64,000 nt of DNA. Origin: Phycomyces blakesleeanus NRRL 1555(-) (Eukaryota > Mucoromycota > Mucoromycetes > Mucorales > Phycomycetaceae). A model generated the notes under the pieces. The model was not told the origin of the DNA. It did no database searches and was given only the letters and a program-made list of their open reading frames with translations. Below are positions 35,759 to 46,619 of the stretch, piece by piece. The stretch covers positions 868,001 through 932,000 of the forward strand of contig NW_017265156.1 of NCBI RefSeq assembly GCF_001638985.1, in the 5' to 3' direction. A program made the translations under genes and the position numbers. Every line of letters starts with the position of its first letter. Within the stretch, counting starts at the first letter, position 1.

Positions 35759-36923
35759 TTAACGCTTGACCCTAAAGTAGTTTTTTTTAAAGAAAAAAAA
35801 AATACACACACATAATAAAATAAGTATTCTCTCGCTTCATAAATACGCAATGGCAATATAACGTACCAGGTATATCTTGCACGAGCCTTTCTCTGACCTT
35901 CCTTCTTACGTTCGACAACTCTTGGATCACGGGTAATGCAGCCGGCTAATTTATAGAAACATACAAGCATATATACGTTAGATATCCACAAAATCCAGAT
36001 TAAATCTCCATCACCATTTTTTTATCTCTTTATCTTTTTATCTCTTTCTTTTTCGTACCTTCACGCAACAAAGGCTTCCACTCCATGTTGTGAGTTAAGA
36101 GTGCCTTTCCGACACCAAGCTTAATAGCTTGTGCCTGACCGGTAGTTCCACCGCCATTGACAGACACCCAGATATTGAATTTATCGGAGTTTTCGGTAAC
36201 CTTCAAAGGAAGAGTAACTTCATCACGATCGACAGGGCGCTTAAAGTATGTCTCCAGAGATTCGCCGTTAACCAACACCTTGCCTTCACCCTCTACAACC
36301 CAGCATCGTGCGCTGGATTCCTTTCTTCTACCAGCAGCATAGGCACGACCAAGATCATCAAGAGTCTTGGGCTTGGCAGTTTGCTGCTGTGCGGCATCGA
36401 AACGAGAGTATTGCTGCAAGACAAGCTCAACAGCTGGAGGATGAGGAGCAGGCAAGGATGCAAGTTGGTTCAATTGACCAACGATCTTACGCCATTGTGA
36501 TGTCTTCAACGGAATGCCAAGCATTTCTGACATCTTTTCACGAAGCTTCCATGCATGCGAAGCTGGTTCTACTTCCAATTCAACAATTTCGACAGTATTC
36601 ACGCCGTTCTTGGGTGTGGCAAGTTCTGAAGGAAGGCTAGCCTCTGGGATAACAACTTCTATCTTGGGAGAATCACCCTTCCAGTCGGCATACTTTTTGT
36701 GGAGAATGTCGAGTTCGATAAGAAGGTCGTTGTACTTGAAGTTGCCGGTGAAGTATGAAAGCGAAGAAGGCTTTTCGCGGTAAGCAAAAACGTCATCGGT
36801 GGTGGCAGTGTTTGCCTGGAGAGTGCTAGCACGCATTTGGCTCTGAACAGCCCATCGAGTTACAGTCGAACGAGCAGGGTTGAGGGCCATGAGGCCTCTA
36901 CGCACCAAAACTGAGGTTGCCAT
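35759..36923 (-). CDS. MRPS9: Mitochondrial small-subunit ribosomal protein uS9m
   Basis: Component of the mitochondrial ribosome small subunit. Three exons (36923-36059, 35945-35867, 35771-35759) give 318 residues. An Arg/Ser-rich start (MATSVLVRRGLMALNPARSTVTRW) is a probable mitochondrial presequence. A fungal-specific middle part precedes the S9 domain: YAAGRRKESSARCWVVEGEGKVLVNG, VSVNGGGTTGQAQAIKLGVGKALL, and RDPRVVERKKEGQRKARARYTWVKR. The last exon is only 13 bases (GG TCA AGC G TT plus stop) and was found by requiring the conserved terminal W-V-K-R; it removes a run-on tail present if the intron is read through. Confidence 0.92.
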
Positions 36924-37155
36924 GATGCCAATGTCAAGTTGATTTCGTTATTGTTTTGAGAACCTAAAACCCCCTCTCCGGGCGAGTGACAAGCCCTGCC
37001 GTAAAAAAGTAGCTTTCCGTCTTCAAAGCGAGTCACACGGAAAATTTCGGTGGCTGTGTCTTTCTTGAGCTTTCCCTATATCCGACATCTATGCAAAGCA
37101 CACAAAGAAGTTGTCGTTTTTATTTATTTTATTTTATTTTTATTTTATTGTTTTT
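36924..37155. promoter_or_regulatory. Shared divergent promoter of uS9m and UTP23
   Basis: Only 232 bases separate the two ATGs, which point away from each other. Both genes serve ribosome production, so shared control is plausible. The half next to uS9m is GC-richer, and the half next to UTP23 is T-rich. Confidence 0.5.
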
Positions 37156-38322
37156 ATGCGTCCCAAAACATTACAAGCGTACAAGCGTACGCTACACACA
37201 TATCATGTAGGATTTGGTTTACGTGAACCATATCAAATCTTAGGTATATTCATACACACTTACACACAGTGTAAATATATATATATATATATATACATTA
37301 ACCGAATTCATCTATTCTATATTAATAGTCGATGGCGATTTCTGTAAAGAAGCTTTGACACAAAAGATTTACATTAAGGATTCTCTACCTGAAATCATGC
37401 AGGCACCTACAAAACTGAGTGAGTTTTAATAAATCTGGACAATCAAACACATATACACTATATGCATTTATTAACTATTAATTTATTTAGTGGTAACTGA
37501 GTGTACTATCCACGAATTGCAAAGCAAGGGACGTGAATTTACGAATGCCATGATTGTTGCCAAAAGATTCGAGCATCGTCGGTGTGCTCACAAAACACCT
37601 GTAAAGAGTGCTGCTTGCATTTCCGAAATCATCGGCTCTACCAACCAATACCATTACTGTGTTGCTTCACAGGATAAGAAACTTCGTTCTCACTTGCGCA
37701 GTGTTCCTGGTGTTCCTCTCCTGCATATTAAAAAGAATCTGGTTATACTCGAACCTATGTCAAACGAAAGCAAAGAAGCTCTTAAACGGGTAAGGTTGGA
37801 CAGCAGATCAATATTTGGAAAGTTCAGACTTATTGATGACAGGAATGGTAGCACGAAATCGAAAAGACGTTACCGATGGGTAAAGAAGCTAGTTTGCTCA
37901 AGGGTATTGGTCGTGCGGCTGGAATAATCAAAGATGAGGAGCCCAAAGAAAAGAAGACGAAGAAGGCATTGAAGAAAAAGGGACCAAATCCATTGAGCGT
38001 GAAAAAGAAGAAGAAACAGCAGACAACACCCAAAGAAGCAACTAACGAAAAGAAGAAGAGTGAAGAAGCACAAAACAAAAATGATACTACAGAATTATCT
38101 CAAGGTCAAAAGAGAAAACGTGATGAGGAGAAATCAACCTCAGTACCAGAAGCTACTTCTTCTGCTACAGCTGAAGCCACTGTGGCTACTGAGGTTACTG
38201 AAAAGGCAGAGAATGCAGAGAATGCTGGCGGGGATAAGAAGCGCCGTCGTAGAAAGAAGAAGAAGACTGGTCAGGAAGAAGCTTCCGAGACGAATGTCGA
38301 GACGACTGCTGAAAAAGCTTAA
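37156..38322 (+). CDS. UTP23: rRNA-processing protein UTP23
   Basis: PIN-like nucleolar factor of the small-subunit processome, associated with snR30-type snoRNP. Four exons (37156-37243, 37329-37418, 37491-37789, 37852-38322) give 315 residues. Diagnostic parts: N-terminal GFGLREPYQILVDGDFC, CTIHELQSKG, the Cys/His zinc site (RRCAHK, AACI), YHYCVASQDKKLRSHLRSVPGVPLLHI, and the C-terminal GPNPLSVKKKKK motif. The last intron (37790-37851) switches frame to reach the GPNPLS tail; its acceptor after GAATGGTAG was chosen because it gives phase 0 and no stop. The tail is very Lys/Glu/Ala-rich. Confidence 0.92.
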
Positions 38323-38591
38323 ACTGTATAATAAATCCATTTGTCAAGGTAATCTTCCAATGCCATTCTTTGTAGTGAAATCTCTTTTATTATTTTATTT
38401 TATTTTACTTTATTTTATTTTATTTTTTTGAATATCTGCAGTGGTTCTTTTTTCTGCTTTATGACTATACATGTACATGTACATATACATATATTGCTAT
38501 ATACATATATCTATACATACAAAAAAAAAGAATATTTTTTACTCTATAAGTCAACTGTATAGAACACATTTAAAATCTAGTCTAAAACCCT

Positions 38592-40579
38592 CTAGCGATG
38601 CTTGGGGCTAACACGTGAAAAAGCAAACACTCCGAGAATAACCACACCCAGAAAAGCAATGGATGCGGGCAAAATGAGTTCCTGAGGGAACCCTGTGTTC
38701 GACTCATACTCTTCAGGTTCCTCGCTTTCATTGCGTCGAGAACTCTTTCTCTTTGACGAACGTTTACGAGTTGAACGGGAGGTCATTGATGAAGTATCAT
38801 CGTCTTCTTGGCGCATCGTTTTAGAAGAAACATCAGAAGGAGGCGAAAGTGAGATGACAGGCGCCGGAGGCTCTGCCGTATGCTGTGGCGTTGTTACAGG
38901 GGCAGGGGCAGGGGTAGGAACAGGCGCAGGCACAGGAGCAGGAGCAGGAGCAGGAGCGTGTGCCATGATAGGTGTGGGAGGGGCTGTTTCAACAGCAGTG
39001 ACACTGGTTGAATCATGAGCAAATAGTTTTACACGGTCCTGTCCCAATTTGCGTGCTAACCGAACAGCGTCTTGAACATCAGCATCGGAAGTAATCAAAA
39101 CCTCATCGTCCTCATCATCCAAGTATGAAATGCTCAACCATTCACCCTCTGCAGCAGAAGGAACGTGTTCGCTCAACACCTTTTGGCGGACGAGTTCCAG
39201 TAATTGGGAGTGTTTAGGAGTAGAGGCAATGCGGTGTGTTTTACCACCCTTGGTAGTAAATTTGAAGGCAAAAGACCCATCACCCCCGTTTCCAGACGTT
39301 TTAGTGGGGCGTGTATTGTGAGATGAGTTTGCTGATCTATTATCTTCGTTGTGGGCAACCATACTGGCAGACTCGTTAGGTGAAATTTCAGGAAAACCGT
39401 GAAGTTGAGAAAACGAAATAGAAGGTTCAGGAGAGATAGCCTCCATTGGGTGTTGCGATGCAGGCAAATGATGATGATGGGAGGTTGGATCCGAGAGCTG
39501 AGACTCATTTTCGGCATGTTCAGTGGCACCAAAGCTGTCCCAGAAACGAGACCACATGGGACCTTTTTTTTTTTTTTAAAAAAAAAAGTAATTGTTAGCA
39601 AATATTTTGAAAGCAGCCCACCTTAGTAATACAAAATTTACCTTCACCATCAGCGCCTTGAATACTGTTGATCTAAATTACAATTTGAAATACATAGGTA
39701 TATGAGTATGTTAATATAAAGCATTACTATTAAACTTTCCAAAAATACACGTTTTAATTACCTGCTCTAAAGTGGCATAAGTCAACTTGAGGACATCCAC
39801 AATGCCTACCACACGACCATCCTCCAATACTGGAAGATTAAGGTAATGACCGTCTATTTACACCCAAAAATAGTCTAATGTTAGCTCCTGTGTTAATTCA
39901 AGATAATCATTACTCACCATGCATTTGGCGTAAGGCATCGATGATGGACATATGAGGAGATGCTGTATCAGGATGGGGTGTCATGACACGTACAACAGAA
40001 CAGTTTTCTGGGTTAAGACCAGCTGCGATTACTCGCAAAACCACATCTTTCCTAATGAAGGTCAGATTATCTATCCCATTACATTTCCCTCTCTCCCTTT
40101 GTGTGTGTGTGTCTGATGTCTATTACATAGTATGCTTACGTTGTAAAGATTCCTGCAAGTCCTTCTCTGTCGGAAACCAATACGGCAGTTGTGTGATACT
40201 CCTTCATCAATCTAGCTACGTCTCTAACATTGACCTTCACACTAACTTGAGCAGGCAAGGATCCATCCAAAACGGTGTTGAGATCAGGGCATGACATCTT
40301 ATCTCTCAATGTCTCCATATATTGAGCCAATTGGACTGGACTACCAGACCATTCACGCTCAACACCCTCCAAAGCATCGTAAAGTTTTCTAGATGAGCCA
40401 AATGCACGTTCCATCTTATCCAGGGCCTCATAGAGACACTTTGTGATATCTAGCAATCCAAAAATGTCGCCTTCCTCATTACAAACAGGCTAACCATACA
40501 GAATCATATTTTAGATCAGATAATACACACTCCTCCTTTGTTTCATGCTATATTATGACTACACAAAAAAAAAACAAAA

Positions 40580-40611
<32 letters not shown>

Positions 40612-41333
40612 GCCTTTACCAAATGACGGAATCCTCGAGTCACCATCAAATTCAAGGCATCGGTTGCAGACGTATCAGCTGTAACACACATCGGGCCGGG
40701 GGTCATGATCTGGGACACAGGTGTGTGTCTAATGACAGTAAGACCTTTTTGGTATGCCATCCAGAAATAATAAAGTGAAAAGCCAACTACACCCTTACCT
40801 GGCATCTAATGATTCAGCTACTACTCGATAAGCTAGATCTTTGGCCTTTTATTTATATATATATTCAGGACAATAAGTAACTTAGTACACCAAATACAAG
40901 TATTAGAGGGTTTAATTCAATATACTTACAGTGAAGATACCACTGAGGTGATCATCTTCATCAACTACCAAAACACAATCACTTCGTTTGGCTGCCATGA
41001 GCTGAGAAGCCTCGATCACTAGCATGTTCTCCTTAACGGTCAATGCCTGGGCAGGTCGCAAGGCAGAAACAGTGCCAGCGATCTTGCGTGTTTGGCGGAC
41101 ACGAGTAGTGCCTGTTCGTTTTTTCGACAATTCTTGCTCAAGTTTCTTACGAATGGCCTTGTGGATTTTGCGGGGTATTACAAATGAGCAACTCTGGTAA
41201 TCACCTTTACACTTTTAGTGTTTACCTCGTCTTTCTTTGTTTGACGTTGTCGTCCATTGTTGGCGACATCGGGAGTTTCTGCCCGTGCAGTGGCGATTGC
41301 AGGCAATCTCGATCGAGAAGGTTTAGGTAGCAT
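38592..41333 (-). CDS. CBS-domain and PB1-domain protein with C-terminal membrane anchor (Mug70-like)
   Basis: Nine exons (41333-41226, 41157-40930, 40845-40799, 40728-40620, 40489-40140, 40051-39918, 39853-39762, 39672-39642, 39562-38592) give 689 residues, all phases consistent. Domains: basic N-terminus; CBS pair 1 (about 60-190, ALTVKENMLVIEASQLM, MTPGPMCVTADTSATDAL); CBS pair 2 (about 245-370, VRVMTPHPDTASPHMSIIDAL); PB1-like domain (about 460-540, FAFKFTTKGGKTHRI, DDEDDEVLITSDADVQDA); Ala/Pro repeat; a basic RKRSSKRKSSRR stretch; and a TM segment (ILPASIAFLGVVILGVFAF) near 660-682. The order matches the fungal Mug70 family. CBS pairs usually sense adenosine nucleotides; the ligand here is unknown. 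The tail-anchor-like topology suggests the domains face the cytosol. Confidence 0.88.
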
Positions 41334-41665
41334 TAGTTTTTTTTCTCTAAAAGAAAAGAATGGCTAGGGCGTTGGACGCTAGGCTACAAAAAGATGCATG
41401 GTTTTACCCGGTGTTTCAAATAAAAGTGATGACAAAACAAGAAAAAATAATCCATGGGATTTATACCTTTTAAAAAGTAGTTATTCAAGAAAAAAGAAAA
41501 AACCTAATCCAAGAAGCATATTATGTGTTACAGGAAGAGGTCGAATTGATTTTTCTTATTTATTTATTACAATTGCAATTACAATAGATAATTGACTTTT
41601 GGTTGTGTTTTGTTTTTGTTTTCGTCTTTTTTTTTAAAAAAAGAAAAAAAAAATGTATATATATT

Positions 41666-43376
41666 TTAGATAGGGTTGATCTTGCGAGTCTTGTCCATGA
41701 AATAAGCAACAGTCTCATCTGTAACTGCATTCTTGCGCTTCTGGAAATCACCAACGAAATTCTGCAACAGTTCAATGCAGGTCTTCTTCAATTCACCTGT
41801 CATCATCTCACCAGACTTGTATGACTACAATCGAACCAGGTTAAATACCACAATAATTCACAGTAACAAAACAAATAACGTTACTATAACTTACATCGTG
41901 AATACGCTTCAATTCAACATCATCTTCCAAGAAGAAGCTCAAGTATTGGTAGGAAACATCAACATCAGGATTTCCACCGTTAGCTCTGTGCTCCTCAACA
42001 GTAACTCCTCCACCAGAGAATGCATATTTGTTGATCTGCATGATATTATGATTAATAAAAAAAAAGTCAAAATCAGCAAAATATATATTATTATTCTAAA
42101 TATATTTGTTATTTACCTTATTTTTGATCTGGTTGGGAGTATCAGTCATGAAGATAGCAGAAGAGTCAATAGAAGCACTCATCTTTGTCTGAGGACCCTG
42201 AAGAGCAGGGAAGAACTTGGCGTGGATGAGAGATGGCTTTGGGTATTTAAGACGTTTAGCCACATCACGGGTCAAACGGAAGTAAGGATCCTGGTCAATT
42301 GCACAAGGAATCAAGCAAGGGATATCCTTGGCTCCTCCAAAAATCTGAGGGAAAGAGTTGGAGAAGGAAGGGGCAGCCTGAACAGACACGAAATGCAACT
42401 TGCCCACATTGTCACTTTGAAACCCACACATATGCGCATTTAAGTATATATTGATCTCACAATACACACACACATAAATATCCTTTACCTGTCATTGAAT
42501 CCAAAGGTAGCCTTGGACTGGTTAGAGGTAATACAACGTGAGATACGGACTACATTGTGGTAGAAAGCACCACTATTATATATACACACATGCATAGCTT
42601 TGTTAAGTTTCACAGATACATCCCAATTTACAACTTGCTGTAAAAACACAAAGATATTTACCCCATATAATCCAAGTTGGAGAAAATGAAGGTCTTCTCG
42701 GGATTGAATCCGCAGGCAATGATATCCTTCGCATTCTGGTAAGCAAACTGGTTGCACTTCTCAACTGTCAAATCTGCTTTGAACAAAAACTTTTCGTCAT
42801 CGGTCAACTGAATAACAAGAGGAACATCAAATACATCCTGGAGCCATCTAAACAAATAAGAATATAATATCAGCAACAATACCATAATTTACTCAAAATA
42901 TATCAAAAATGAATTAGCTTACTTGCAGAAGACAAAAGGAATCATGTGTCCCAAATGCATCGAAGCACTTGAAGGACCACGACCAGTGTACAAGAAGAAA
43001 GGCTTCTTCTGCTCATAACGATCCAAGATACGGGTAAATTCTCTAAGTTAAAACATCGATAAGAATCATCCCGCTAGTTACTACAATTTATATCTATATG
43101 CATATATATATATACACACTACCTGTGAGAGAAGAATGTACCACGTCTCAACAATACGTGAGGTGTTTTACCAGTCAAGGTCTCAAAACGCTTCAAGAGA
43201 GCCTCATCAATACGCGATGTACCGAACTGGTCAACCAACTTGTTGTAGTCAATTGCCTGCTGAACACCATCGACTACAGCACCCTCAACTTCCCATGGAG
43301 TCACATTCTGGGAAACCGACTTGGATTCAACACTCAACTTGGAGATATCCTCAGTCAATGCAGCAGCTTGAGCCAT
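41666..43376 (-). CDS. WRS1: Cytosolic tryptophanyl-tRNA synthetase
   Basis: Class Ic aminoacyl-tRNA synthetase charging tRNA-Trp. Seven exons (43376-43123, 43042-42923, 42847-42662, 42572-42489, 42414-42117, 42035-41895, 41824-41666) give 413 residues. Motifs: [18 protein letters not shown] (HIGH-type site near 114), [37 protein letters not shown], and [14 protein letters not shown] (KMSKS-type near 292). The C-terminal end [22 protein letters not shown] is typical of eukaryotic/archaeal-type TrpRS. No presequence is seen, so it should be cytosolic. It is head-to-head with the EF-P gene, 168 bases apart. Confidence 0.95.
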
Positions 43377-43544
43377 GTTTGCAATAAAATGAGTTTGAGA
43401 ATAAGATGGGTTTTGCTGGAGCGGGGCTACGGGCGCACAGACAAGGTTGTGTGGATAGGTCTAGGGTGGCTTGGATCTCTCGGTGATCAGAAATGAGACT
43501 AACTGGGGAGTGCACACTAGGAGGCTTTTAGGTCCCTGAACACC

Positions 43545-44500
43545 ATGGCCAGTCTCATTTTCTCCTCATCGCTTGCTCGTGTTCGCAGTGCTGTACCTCT
43601 TCAGCGTGCCATTGTTGTTGCCCAGCGTGACTTTAAGCTTAGTGTTGGGTCGATTAAAAAGGGTCAAATTGTTCAGTTTAAGGACAAGGCATGGAAGGTC
43701 TTGAATCGTGATCATTCCTCTTCCGGAAGAGGTGGAGCTGTCATCAAGGTACACACCGATAATTGGTGCTGTACGATAAAAAATTTATTAAATAAATTCT
43801 GTGTAAAAATATATGCGTAGATGGAACTCCAGGATATTCTCAATAGTGCCAAGATTAACGAACGATTTAAGTCGTCTGATTCTCTTGAGAGTAAGCAAAC
43901 TAGAATATATATGATACATGGGTCTGACCTTTTCTTTTTTTAAAAATTCGTGACTAATATATGTGTAAATGTACATCTTTTTATTATTATTATTATTATT
44001 TTTTTAAAAAAAAAGTCTTGAACCTTCAGGACGAGACTCACCAATATCTTTATACTGATGGAAACAACGTTCACTTGTTGCATCCTGATACTTTTGAAGA
44101 AATTGAAATGACACTTGACACTTGTGAAGGTGGTGAGCAAGCAGCAGCTCTTCTTGAAGGTAATATATTACTATTACTAACTAATATTACTACATAAAAA
44201 TATCAACTACTTATCAACAACAAATTGTATCTTGTATTTCTAGATGGTATGCCCATTGCTGTCAGTTTCTTGACAACCCCTGAGTTAGGCCGTCAACCAG
44301 CAACTTTCAAGCTGCCTTCCAGCCATGTTTTCACTGTAGAATCTGTAGTTGAAAGAGCTGGCCAGGCTGCCAAAGGAACAGTCTATATGACTGCTCGTTT
44401 GACCAATGGAGCAAAACTTCAGGTACCAGAGTTTGTGAACGAAGGTGATCGTATTCTCGTTGAGGTTGAGACCATGAAATACATGAAGCGTGAATTATAA
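43545..44500 (+). CDS. Bacterial-type elongation factor P, probably mitochondrial
   Basis: EF-P homolog that would relieve ribosome stalling at polyproline in an organelle. Four exons (43545-43748, 43821-43890, 44016-44159, 44244-44500) give 224 residues. The first 30 residues (MASLIFSSSLARVRSAVPLQ...) are Arg/Ser-rich without acids, a likely mitochondrial presequence. The KOW-like domain I (VGSIKKGQIVQFKDKAWKVLNRDH), domain II (ETHQYLYTDGNNVHLLHPDTFEEIEM), and domain III (AKGTVYMTARLTNGAKLQVPEFVNEGDRILVEV) follow in order. At the loop tip, where E. coli has modified Lys34, the sequence is SSGRGGA, so the tip residue is Arg62. Length without presequence equals bacterial EF-P. Confidence 0.88.
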
Positions 44501-46028
44501 TATATATACAAACATACAAACATACAAAATAGAAAGGTATGGATGATTTTACTCACAAGCAGGATTATATATTTGAAGAAAAAAAAATCAAATATACATA
44601 AGAAAAGTCAAGAATACTATGCCTTTTTATGCGCATACAGTTATAAACATGTAAAGTGGTCAAACAGACCAGAAGTTTTGTATCATTTTTATTCTTAGAA
44701 GAATCACCAGAGTTCTATTTTCTCTATATAACTATACGACAATTTTATTAAAATATAGAAAAGGCACAAAGTGACCATAGTACATCTTGTAGTTACATAT
44801 CCTAAAAAAACACGCAAGAGTTGAGCTAATTAACTGGGGGCTGAATTATAAGACAATAAGAAAAAACGCATTACATATACACATGAATTTTCATATAGTT
44901 TTCGTCCTTCTAAAGAGCACATTTTGATATAGCATAAATGCTTGAGTCTATACTACTTTGTACAAGAAAGTGAGCATCTTGTGTACAGCTACAAAGACTT
45001 GAAGTATACACATAGTTTCGTTTACGGTCCCATTAAGAGTTTTTTTTAACTCATCTTTCTCACAGACTACGCTTAACTTGAGAAAAGGATAAAATTCGCG
45101 GGTGCTATTGAAGTTGGGAATCCATAAACCATAGTATTTTTTTAAAAAAATAATAATACTCAAGCTAAAGAGGGTGTTTCATTATCTCTACAGAAACAGG
45201 CGCAGACAGCGGAGATCATAATGAGTAAATTATTGGCTGAGAGAGATCGACATTGAATTAAAATCTGCAGATTCCTGCCTTGTACTTTATCACCAAATAT
45301 TGTACATATGGCAAAGTTAAAATTGTAGTGTAGACAGACTTAAAAGTTCAAATAAAAAAATGAAACAGCTATAATTTACTGGACTTCTTCCAGTGCTAAT
45401 TATATTGAGAAGAATATTGCGCTTTTAATGGAATAGATTGTACCAGACAAGATGTCGTCTAGTGAGAATTGCAGGACTGCTAAAAAAAAACTCAACCGCA
45501 CTTTTGGAAATTTTATCGCTTGGTGAAGTTTAATAAATATTAAACCGCCGTTTAAAGTAAAATCTGTGGAACTTGAAATGTCCAATAGATTGCCTCTCGT
45601 TAAAAGTCACATGATTGCACTACGAGAGACTATTTATTAAAAACGTAAAAACGTAAAAACAGTGTAAATTGGACGAGAGTGTCCCGGCCAAACTTGGACG
45701 GTTCGTCCCGAAAATTTGCTTTTACGATTTGTGTGGTGATTTTTTTTTATATATATGTAAATAAATATAAAGCGGGATTTAGATATTTTGGTGGGGGAAC
45801 TGTTTTGTCCAAAAGACTTGTCCTCTGTACACCATGAGAAAGTATGACGATATATTGGAATTGTGGCTTCGTTTTTAGGCTACAATATCCAGGACATGGA
45901 TAAAATCTTGGGTCCAACCAAGAAAAATTTCCTTTATTTACCTTTAAATATAAAAGCTCTCTTTCTTTCTCTCTCTCTCTCTCTCTTTCTCCATCTCTCT
46001 TGCTACCCAAACGGAAATTACTACTGCC
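44501..46028. other. 1.5 kb gene-free region
   Basis: No supportable gene. A CAGTG-initiated, GC-richer stretch at 45660-45712 stands out from its AT-rich surroundings and may be a transposon end. A (CT)n tract lies at about 45969-45985. Confidence 0.35.
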
Positions 46029-46432
46029 ATGGTATCAACTAGAAGAACTATTCCGACGTCTTTCCACGGTGCTTGGATAAATGTCGCGACAAGATCAGGG
46101 TACTTCCGGGCTGTGGACTGGGCTGACTTCATCCTGTTTGTTATCCCCACGCTTGTGGCAGAGCGTGTCCGTGACCAAGCTGCCCGTAAGGCATTGCTTG
46201 ACCTGGTGCAGACATGCAACCTACTCATGAGCTGGGAGTTATCAGCAGAGGAGCAAACCTTGATCAAAACGTAAGCTTTAATTATAATTAATATTATTGT
46301 TTTATAACTTGTGTTAACTTATCTTTTTTTTTTAGAAATCTCGTCGCATGGAATGCGTGTCTGGAAGCCTCGCTTGCTAAAAGAACGGGAAATTGGCGAG
46401 TGCTCTCGAGCGAGACAGCCCCTAAGCTGGAA
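46029..46432 (+). pseudogene. Tnp2/KDZ-like transposon protein fragment
   Basis: From ATG 46029 the frame reads IPTSFHGAWINVATRSGYF, AVDWADFILFVIPTLVAERV, and NLLMSWELSAEEQTLIK. These are blocks I associate with C-terminal parts of Tnp2/KDZ-type transposon proteins in Mucorales (FHG-W, DWADFLL-VPTLV). It can be joined in frame across GTAAGC (46272) to NLVAWNACLEASLAK after the acceptor at 46335. It then runs into a tandem repeat. Both the N-terminal bulk and the normal C-terminus are missing, so this is a fragment, distinct from the element at 30.7-33.7 kb. Confidence 0.5.
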
Positions 46433-46580
46433 GCTGTCTTTAATTGCTTCTTTATGCTGGGGGCTGTCTTTAATTGCTTCTTTAAGCTGGGAGCTGTCTT
46501 TAATTGCTTCTTTAAGCTTGGAGGAGCTGTCTTTAATTGCTTCTTTAAGCTGGGGCTGTCTTTAATTGCTTCTTTAAGCT
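46433..46580. repeat. Minisatellite, five 28-33 base units
   Basis: Five tandem copies of a unit with the constant core GCTGTCTTTAATTGCTTC, separated by variable G-rich linkers. On the plus strand it encodes LGAVFNCFFK repeats continuing the frame of the upstream transposon fragment. On the minus strand it encodes SLKKQLKTAP repeats. Confidence 0.9.
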
Positions 46581-46619
46581 GTAGGCCTGAACCTGCATAA
46601 AGACAGCCCTTGAGGCCGG

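Noticed and set aside
41733..42443. 236-codon plus-strand ORF
   Set aside because: Antisense to TrpRS exons and introns; the minus strand has the conserved protein.
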